From: Rhizobiaceae bacterium
GTDB lineage: Bacteria; Pseudomonadota; Alphaproteobacteria; Rhizobiales; Rhizobiaceae
Assembly (NCBI GenBank): GCA_023953845.1
Contig: JAMLJC010000001.1
Span: 2,294,001 to 2,358,000, forward strand
DNA length: 64,000 nucleotides
Reading direction: 5' to 3'
A program made the translations under genes and the position numbers. Shown piece after piece: positions 58,928 to 64,000 of the stretch; position 1 is the first letter of the stretch, and each line of letters opens with the position of its first letter. Under the pieces are notes generated by a model, which made no database searches, was not told the DNA's origin, and saw nothing but the letters and a program-made list of their open reading frames with translations.

Positions 58928-59830
58928 TCAGGCCTTCGACAGCGCGGCATCCACGTCGGCCGCGAGCGGAATCGCCGGCTGCGCCCCCGATTTCAGGCAT
59001 GCCAGAGAACCGGCGGCGGCGGCTCGCCGCAACGCCTCCTCCAGCGGGCGGCCCTGTGCGAGCGCCGCGCCGAGATAGCCGCAGAATGTGTCGCCAGCAC
59101 CAACCGTGTCGATCGGCGTGATCTTCATGGCGGGAACCGTCGTGAAGCCGCCGGGCGTTGCCGCCATGACGCCGTCTCCGCCGAGCGTCACGATGATGGC
59201 GCGGCCCGTCGCCGCCACAAAAGCCTTCATCCGCTCGGACCGCGTCGTGCCCGCCAGCGAAAGCGCATCCGCGAACAGGTCGAACTCCGTCTCATTGGCC
59301 ACCACATAGTCAGCCTTGGCGAGCAGCGGCGCGGCTTCCGGCCGGAATGGAGCGGTGTTGAGCAGCGTCACCGCGCGTGCGTTGCGCGCGGTGTCGAGCA
59401 CCTTTTCCACGGTGACGAGCGGGATTTCGTGCTGGAGCAATATGTGCTCGCCCGGCGCGAAGCGGAGATTTTCGACAGCCTGCGCGTCCATCGTCGCATT
59501 GGCGCCGGGGATGATGGCGATGACGTTCTCGCCGTCGCCGCCGACGAAGATCACCGCGATGCCGGTCGCCGTGTCACGCTCCGCCACGAGGCTGAGATCG
59601 ACACCCGCCTCCCTGAGCATCGCCAGGGCCTCCGGCGCGAAGGAATCCTGGCCCACGGCGCCGACCATGCGCACTCTGGCGCCTGCGCGCGCTGCGGCGA
59701 GCGCCTGATTGGCGCCCTTGCCGCCGGCGGCGGTGCGGAAACTGTTTCCCGGCACCGTCTCGCCCGGCAGCGGCAGCCGATCCATCGCGGCGATGAGGTC
59801 GAGATTGATGGAGCCGACGACGGTGATCAT
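58928..59830 (-). CDS. rbsK: ribokinase
   Basis: 300 residues from the ATG at 59830 with GGGAGG nine bases upstream. PfkB family: VGSINLDLIAAMDRLPLPGETV, RTAAGGKGANQALAAARAGA (GGKGxN of ribokinases) and the catalytic PIDTVGAGDTFCGYLGAALA. It phosphorylates D-ribose at O5. The ribosome-binding site is inside a terminator-like hairpin. First gene of an apparent operon with amidase and LysE. Confidence 0.92.
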   Translation of the reverse strand: MITVVGSINLDLIAAMDRLPLPGETVPGNSFRTAAGGKGANQALAAARAGARVRMVGAVGQDSFAPEALAMLREAGVDLSLVAERDTATGIAVIFVGGDGENVIAIIPGANATMDAQAVENLRFAPGEHILLQHEIPLVTVEKVLDTARNARAVTLLNTAPFRPEAAPLLAKADYVVANETEFDLFADALSLAGTTRSERMKAFVAATGRAIIVTLGGDGVMAATPGGFTTVPAMKITPIDTVGAGDTFCGYLGAALAQGRPLEEALRRAAAAGSLACLKSGAQPAIPLAADVDAALSKA

Positions 59831-59831
59831 G

Positions 59832-59862
59832 AAAAAGGCCTCCCGCATGAGCGGGAAGCCTT
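59832..59862 (-). terminator. terminator-like hairpin that contains the ribokinase ribosome-binding site
   Basis: On the minus strand AAGGCTTCCCGC (59862-59851), loop TCAT, GCGGGAGGCCTT (59846-59835): 12 bp with one T-G wobble, followed by T's to 59832. The ribokinase ATG begins at 59830. The 3' arm contains GGGAGG, the only plausible Shine-Dalgarno. It may end ada transcripts or regulate rbsK. Confidence 0.65.
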
Positions 59863-59886
59863 ACTCCGTCGCGATGCGACCGGCAA

Positions 59887-60783
59887 TCAGGACGGCGAGA
59901 CCTGTCCCGCTTCCCAGCCCAGAATGGCGCGTTTACGCGTCAAGCCCCAATGATAGCCGGTCAGTGCGCCCGATTTGCCCAGCGCCCGGTGGCAGGGCAC
60001 GACGAAGGACATCGGATTGGCGCCGACCGCCGCGCCCACCGCACGGCTTGCCTTGGGCGCGCCGATGCTCTCGGCGATCGCAGAATAGGTGCACGCCTTG
60101 CCCATCGGTATGCGCAGCAGCGCCTCCCACACCCGGATCTGGAAATCCGTGCCGATCAACACCACCCGCAACGGCTGGTCGGAGCGCCATTTCGCCGGGT
60201 CGAAGATGCGCGCGGCATAGGGCGCGGTGGCCGAAATATCCTCGACATAGGTCGCATTCGGCCAGCGGCTTGTCATATCCTCCAGCGCCGCCCGTTCGTC
60301 ACCCGGATCGTTGAAGGCGAGGCCCGCGAGGCCGCGATCCGTCACCATCAGCAGCGCGATGCCGAAGGGCGAGATGTGGAAGCCGTAGCGGATCGTCAGG
60401 CCGGCGCCCCGCGTCTTGTAGTCGCCGGGGGACATCGCCTCATGCGTCACGAACAGGTCGTGCAGCCGGGCTGGTCCCGACATGCCCACTTCATAGGTCG
60501 CGTCGAGCACGGAAAGGCCGGCATCCAGAAGACGGCGGGCATGGTCGAGCGTCACAGCCTGCAAAAAACCCTTCGGCGACAGGCCGGCCCAGCGCGTGAA
60601 CAGCTTTTGCAGGCCATTGGGCGTGTCGCCGGAGGCTTCGGCCAGAGCCTCCAGTGAGGGCTGGTCGCGATAGTCGAGGCTGATCTTCTCGATCACCCGG
60701 CGCACGACCTCGTAGTCGCTGCCTTCCGGCGTAATGTCGGTTTCGAGGGCGATCGAGGCTTTCGTCTGCATGAGGGCGTTCAT
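59887..60783 (-). CDS. AraC-type HTH plus methylated-DNA-[protein]-cysteine S-methyltransferase (short Ada)
   Basis: 298 residues. An AraC-type helix-turn-helix region (about 25-120; PSLEALAEASGDTPNGLQKLFTRWAGLSPKGFLQ) is fused to the O6-alkylguanine transferase domain with C264 in FVVPCHRALGKSGALTGYHWG. The N-terminal zinc/methylphosphotriester domain of E. coli Ada is absent, so the usual methylation-switch for activation is missing. It repairs O6-methylguanine by suicide transfer and probably binds DNA. AAGGAG lies nine bases before the ATG, inside an imperfect dyad (AGCGAT...TCGCT). Confidence 0.9.
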   Translation of the reverse strand: MNALMQTKASIALETDITPEGSDYEVVRRVIEKISLDYRDQPSLEALAEASGDTPNGLQKLFTRWAGLSPKGFLQAVTLDHARRLLDAGLSVLDATYEVGMSGPARLHDLFVTHEAMSPGDYKTRGAGLTIRYGFHISPFGIALLMVTDRGLAGLAFNDPGDERAALEDMTSRWPNATYVEDISATAPYAARIFDPAKWRSDQPLRVVLIGTDFQIRVWEALLRIPMGKACTYSAIAESIGAPKASRAVGAAVGANPMSFVVPCHRALGKSGALTGYHWGLTRKRAILGWEAGQVSPS

Positions 60784-60856
60784 AGCGAATATCTCCTTCG
60801 CCGAGAATATCGCTACTCGCGACCGCGCTTCCCACCCGAAACTTGCCTTGTGGAAT

Positions 60857-61348
60857 TCAGCTCTTCGCCTTTACCAGCGCTTGCGAGAAGGCCTTGGCGA
60901 AACTCTCCCGATCGTCCGGATTGAGGAAGCCGCCGATCGGCACGCGTCTACCCTGGCCTTCCACGGCCATTTGCGTGATGCCGATTTCATCATGGCGCGA
61001 TACGGCGAATTTCGCCCAGAACGGGTTGAAGCGATAGTCTTGAGATTTGCCTGACGGCGCTGTCTTGCGGATGTCGAGCGCGGTGCGCGAGACGGAAACC
61101 TCCTCACGCGCCCGCGCGGCCCGGTAATTCATGCGGAAGGCGACGTAGAGCAGCACGACGTCGAGGCCGAAGAAGCCGAAGACCGGCCATGCTCCGCGGC
61201 TGAGGAAGAATGCGCCCGTCACCAGCCAGCCGAAGGTCAGCGTTCCCATCAGGACGAGGAAGCCGGTTCGCCCGAGCGACCGGTGCGGGGTCAGCAACGC
61301 CCTGAAGAACGGCTCGTCGGCGGCAAGTCCGGTGTTTGTGTCGCTCAT
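60857..61348 (-). CDS. DUF2244 integral membrane protein
   Basis: 163 residues. PFFRALLTPHRSLGRTGFLVLMG and two transmembrane helices (about 28-47 and 54-70) lead into a cytosolic domain with RFNPFWAKFAVSRHDEIGITQM and RRVPIGGFLNPDDRESFAKAFSQAL, the DUF2244 layout. Function unknown; often next to nth in alphaproteobacteria, as here (divergent, 22 bases apart). Confidence 0.87.
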   Translation of the reverse strand: MSDTNTGLAADEPFFRALLTPHRSLGRTGFLVLMGTLTFGWLVTGAFFLSRGAWPVFGFFGLDVVLLYVAFRMNYRAARAREEVSVSRTALDIRKTAPSGKSQDYRFNPFWAKFAVSRHDEIGITQMAVEGQGRRVPIGGFLNPDDRESFAKAFSQALVKAKS

Positions 61349-61370
61349 GCCCCGGAATTATAGAGGGTCG

Positions 61371-62156
61371 ATGACCAACCCCAAATCACAAAAAATAGCA
61401 TCCGCAAATAAGTCGGTGGCGAAGGCCCCGGCGCGCAGGTCGGCGCGACCTCGCTATTCGCCGGCCGAGGTGCGGGAAATCTTCCGACGTTTCGCCATCC
61501 AGCGCCCGGAGCCGAAAGGAGAACTCGAACACATCAATCCCTTTACGCTGCTTGTCGCCGTGGTGCTTTCGGCCCAGGCCACGGATGCGGGGGTCAACAA
61601 GGCGACGCGGGCGCTCTTCAAGGTGGCGGATACGCCGCAAAAAATGGTGGAACTGGGCGAGGCAAGATTGGGCGACTACATTCGCTCCATCGGTCTCTGG
61701 CGCAACAAGGCGAAGAACGTCATCGCGCTGAGCGAGGCGCTCATCCGCGACTATGGCGGCAAGGTGCCGGACGAGCGCGACGCCTTGACGAAATTGCCCG
61801 GCGTCGGCCGCAAGACCGCCAATGTCGTGCTGAACATGGCGTTCGGCCAGCCCACCATGGCCGTCGACACCCATATATTCCGCATCGGCAACCGTCTCGG
61901 ACTGGCGCCGGGCAAGACGCCGGAAGAGGTGGAGGAGGGTCTCGTCCGTATCATTCCGCCCGAATACATGCGCCACGCCCATCACTGGCTGATCCTGCAC
62001 GGCCGCTATGTCTGCAAGGCGCGCAAGCCCGAGTGCCCGCGCTGCGTGATCGCCGATATCTGCAAGGCGGAAGAGAAAACGACAGATATTCCCGCGCCGC
62101 TCGTGGAACTGAAACCGCTCGATGCGAATTTCGAGGAGCCGGCGCCCGGTTCGTGA
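61371..62156 (+). CDS. nth: endonuclease III
   Basis: 261 residues from the ATG at 61371. A basic 40-residue N-terminal tail precedes the HhH-GPD fold: INPFTLLVAVVLSAQATDAGVNKAT, KLPGVGRKTANVVLNMAFGQPTMAVDTHIFRIGNRLGL (catalytic Lys in GVGRKTANV and Asp in VDTHI). The [4Fe-4S] ligands are C-x6-C-x2-C-x5-C in CKARKPECPRCVIADIC. Removes oxidised pyrimidines and nicks abasic sites. Confidence 0.96.
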   Translation: MTNPKSQKIASANKSVAKAPARRSARPRYSPAEVREIFRRFAIQRPEPKGELEHINPFTLLVAVVLSAQATDAGVNKATRALFKVADTPQKMVELGEARLGDYIRSIGLWRNKAKNVIALSEALIRDYGGKVPDERDALTKLPGVGRKTANVVLNMAFGQPTMAVDTHIFRIGNRLGLAPGKTPEEVEEGLVRIIPPEYMRHAHHWLILHGRYVCKARKPECPRCVIADICKAEEKTTDIPAPLVELKPLDANFEEPAPGS

Positions 62157-62193
62157 GCCGCCGGCATCGAACGGTAACGCGGCGGAGTATTCC

Positions 62194-62427
62194 ATGGCCG
62201 ATCTGAAGCGCGCGCTGAATCCGATGCCCGAGGACGTGCGGGCCGCGCTGGTGAAGGCGGATCTGGTCGAGGTCTACGAGGCGCGGCCGCCTTATCAGCG
62301 CAACGACTATCTCGGCTGGATCGGCCGCGCGAAGCGGGAGGAGACGCGGGCAAAACGCCTGCGTCAGATGATGGAAGAACTCCGCAAGGGCGACGTCTAC
62401 ATGAACATGAAATGGAACGGCGGCTGA
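62194..62427 (+). CDS. YdeI/OmpD-associated (OmdA) family protein, short
   Basis: 77 residues from the ATG at 62194 with GGAG upstream. ALVKADLVEVYEARPPYQRNDYLGWIGRAKREETRAKRLRQMMEEL matches the C-terminal OmdA module (bacteriocin-protection/OmpD-associated family). The usual DUF1905 or longer N-terminal part is absent. Function unknown. It follows nth after 37 bases and converges with the EI24-type gene. Confidence 0.75.
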   Translation: MADLKRALNPMPEDVRAALVKADLVEVYEARPPYQRNDYLGWIGRAKREETRAKRLRQMMEELRKGDVYMNMKWNGG

Positions 62428-62434
62428 AGCGATG

Positions 62435-63148
62435 TTATCGCCTCAACGTTGCTCCACGCCGCGTGATCGCCTTGAAAAGGTGGACCATCATCGCTGCGGC
62501 GAAGAGCGGCGTCAGCAGATTGACCAGCGGGATCGCCAGAAATGCCGCGATCGCCAGCCCCGCGAGGAAGATCGTTCCGGCATTGCGGCTTCGCAATGCC
62601 TTCGCTTCCCGTTCCGGCATGTGCCTCATGGCCGCGAACTCGAAGAATTCCCGCCCCAGCAGATAGCCGTTGACGAGGAAAAAAGCGGCGATGTTGATGC
62701 CGGGCACGAGCAGCAGCAACAGCGCCACGATGTTGCCGAGGATGACGACGCCGAGGAATTTCAACGACAAAACCAGTGACCGGATGGCGGGCAATGCCCG
62801 GCCGGGTGGGTCGCCCGGATAGTCCGCGCGCTCGATCACTTCGGCTATGTCGTCGAGGAAGATGCCCGCGACCAGCGCGCTGATCGGTGCGATCAGCAGG
62901 GCTAATCCAAGCGCCAGAACGATCCCGGCGGCGATCGCGGCGACGGGACCGAGCCAGTCGGCCCAATTCGGCAGGTCGGGCGCGAAACCCGTCAGCCAGG
63001 GCAGGGCCAGCCACTCGAAAATGCCGCTGAGGCCGAACCACAGCGCGACAAGGGCGAGCAGCGTCAGGCCGAGGGTCTTGAGGAAGACCCAGCGGAACTC
63101 GGCGGTGAAAAGGCGGGCGAGCGCGGCGCTCGCGGCGTCGAGGATCAT
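62435..63148 (-). CDS. EI24/CysZ-like sulfate transporter family membrane protein
   Basis: 237 residues from the ATG at 63148 with AGGAGA six bases upstream; longer open sequence to 63835 is antisense to the adenosine kinase gene. Four or more hydrophobic helices with the EI24/CysZ pattern: AISALVAGIFLDDIAEVIERADYPGDPPG and LVPGINIAAFFLVNGYLLGREFFEFAAMRHM. CysZ mediates sulfate uptake for cysteine synthesis; there is no cys gene adjacent, so the substrate is inferred from the family only. Confidence 0.83.
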   Translation of the reverse strand: MILDAASAALARLFTAEFRWVFLKTLGLTLLALVALWFGLSGIFEWLALPWLTGFAPDLPNWADWLGPVAAIAAGIVLALGLALLIAPISALVAGIFLDDIAEVIERADYPGDPPGRALPAIRSLVLSLKFLGVVILGNIVALLLLLVPGINIAAFFLVNGYLLGREFFEFAAMRHMPEREAKALRSRNAGTIFLAGLAIAAFLAIPLVNLLTPLFAAAMMVHLFKAITRRGATLRR

Positions 63149-63167
63149 GGGTCTCTCCTGAGGCCGC

Positions 63168-63196
63168 AGATAGTTGCGCCATAACGTATCGGCAAG
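63168..63196 (-). promoter_or_regulatory. predicted promoter of the EI24/CysZ-like gene
   Basis: On the minus strand CTTGCC (63196-63191), 17-base spacer, CTATCT (63173-63168); both hexamers are 5/6 to the rhizobial consensus. The start would be about 13 bases before the ATG. Confidence 0.55.
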
Positions 63197-63304
63197 TGCC
63201 GCGAAGCGGCGGGGTTGCAAACTGGCCGGAAGCCTGTAAACCCGCGCGCGACCCCGTATGCCGGAAACATGCGGGACTTGCTTCTGCGGGGAAGGCCAGT
63301 CTCG

Positions 63305-64000
63305 ATGAGTGACTACGATGTGCTGTGCATCGGCAATGCGATCGTCGACATCATCGCGCAGTGCGACGACGACTTCCTGGTCGAGAACGGCATCATCAAG
63401 GGAGCGATGAACCTTATCGACGCCGACCGTGCCGAACTCCTCTACAGCCGCATGGGTCCCGCCATCGAGGCGTCGGGCGGCAGCGCCGGCAACACGGCCG
63501 CAGGCGTGGCGAGTTTCGGCGGCCGCGCTGCCTATTTCGGCAAGATCTCGAACGACCATCTGGGCGGCATCTACACGCACGACATACGCGCGCAGGGCGT
63601 CGCCTTCGATACGAAACCGCTGACCGGTGAGCCGCCTACGGCGCGCTCGATGATCTTCGTCACCCCGGATGGCGAGCGTTCGATGAACACCTATCTCGGC
63701 GCATGTGTCGAACTTGGCCCGGAGGATGTCGAGACGGAGAAGGCGAAGGGCGCCAAGGTCACCTATTTCGAAGGCTACCTCTGGGACCCGCCGCGCGCCA
63801 AGGAGGCGATCCGCCTGACGGCCGAGCACGCCCATGCCGCCGGGCGTGAGGTCTCCATGACGCTTTCGGATTCCTTCTGTGTCGACCGCTACCGCGACGA
63901 ATTCCTCGATCTCATGCGGTCCGGCACCGTCGATATCGTCTTCGCCAATGAAAGCGAGTTGAAGGCGCTATACCAGACCTCCTCCTTCGAGGCGGGGCTG
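63305..64000 (+). CDS. adenosine kinase (PfkB family), N-terminal part (runs off the window)
   Basis: 232 codons are inside the window with no stop. From the ATG at 63305 the protein reads MSDYDVLCIGNAIVDIIAQCDDDF, then EASGGSAGNTAAGVASFGGRAAYFGKI, the ribose-binding glycine motif of adenosine-kinase-like PfkB proteins. The ATP-site (GAGD) motif lies beyond the window. GGGGAAGG stands about ten bases upstream. Alphaproteobacterial members are annotated as adenosine kinase and would salvage adenosine to AMP. Divergent from the EI24-type gene. Confidence 0.87.
   Translation, partial: MSDYDVLCIGNAIVDIIAQCDDDFLVENGIIKGAMNLIDADRAELLYSRMGPAIEASGGSAGNTAAGVASFGGRAAYFGKISNDHLGGIYTHDIRAQGVAFDTKPLTGEPPTARSMIFVTPDGERSMNTYLGACVELGPEDVETEKAKGAKVTYFEGYLWDPPRAKEAIRLTAEHAHAAGREVSMTLSDSFCVDRYRDEFLDLMRSGTVDIVFANESELKALYQTSSFEAGL

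Noticed and set aside
57929..59953. 674-codon plus-strand ORF spanning amidase and ribokinase
   Set aside because: Crosses two well-supported opposite-strand genes and their junction; Arg-rich shadow composition.
1..64000. tRNA, rRNA, CRISPR, insertion sequence, prophage or toxin-antitoxin loci
   Set aside because: None seen: no cloverleaf-compatible GTTCRA contexts with acceptor pairing, no spaced direct repeats, and no transposase, integrase or phage motifs in any credible frame.

Overview
The window is a high-GC stretch of alphaproteobacterial chromosome. It is almost certainly from the Hyphomicrobiales (Rhizobiales) and most resembles Phyllobacteriaceae/Mesorhizobium-type genomes. The grounds are: lptC-lptA-lptB-rpoN-hpf-ptsN and sppA-ihfB-lapA gene order, an OlsB-type ornithine lipid acyltransferase, DUF1150 beside a small heat-shock protein, two palindromic mosaic repeats of the kind scattered through rhizobial genomes, and repeated matches to the rhizobial sigma-70 promoter pattern CTTGAC-N17-CTATAT. 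I found no rRNA, tRNA, CRISPR array, insertion sequence or phage gene. Coding density is high and nearly every gene is a recognisable chromosomal core gene.

Layout. 1-9.4 kb: partial dapD, a LOG-family nucleotide hydrolase, a pyrimidine 5'-nucleotidase, a diguanylate cyclase and a TRIC-type channel; then hrcA-yjbR-grpE facing rph-VOC-rdgB-hemW. 9.4-15.4 kb: an LpoA-like lipoprotein divergent from rsmI-yraN, a Tat-exported cyclase, a 1-Cys peroxiredoxin and a cytochrome P450. 15.5-22 kb: a secreted caspase/TPR protein, gyrB, and a DAHP synthase with an aromatic-rich attenuator leader peptide. 22-36 kb: an EamA exporter coupled to an unknown small protein, murJ-glnD, a CHASE-PAS-GGDEF-EAL protein, mutS, maeB and a methyltransferase. 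36-49 kb: a Tat-exported metallo-hydrolase, olsB with a PhoB-like box, a hybrid histidine kinase, an acuI-like reductase, lspA with two RNA methyltransferases, a tandem caspase-fold protein, cupin and ornithine cyclodeaminase-like genes, lapA, ihfB and sppA. 49-55 kb: the LPS-transport/sigma-54/PTS-Ntr block. 55-64 kb: hsp20-DUF1150 under a heat-shock promoter and a ROSE-like RNA thermometer, a nucleoside hydrolase facing ribokinase-amidase-LysE, an Ada-like methyltransferase, nth, and a partial adenosine kinase.

How the genes work together. Several blocks are functional units: envelope LPS export (LptC/LptA/LptB), nitrogen control (GlnD, RpoN, PtsN), proteostasis (HrcA, GrpE, Hsp20), nucleotide-pool and DNA hygiene (RdgB, MutS, Nth, Ada-like protein) and nucleoside/ribose salvage (nucleoside hydrolase, ribokinase, adenosine kinase). 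The least conventional material is regulatory RNA and caspase biology: the apparently leaderless aromatic leader peptide before the DAHP synthase gene, the ROSE-like thermometer, a terminator-like hairpin that contains the ribokinase ribosome-binding site, and two secreted caspase-fold proteins, one of them with an active-plus-degenerate tandem and an EF-hand loop.
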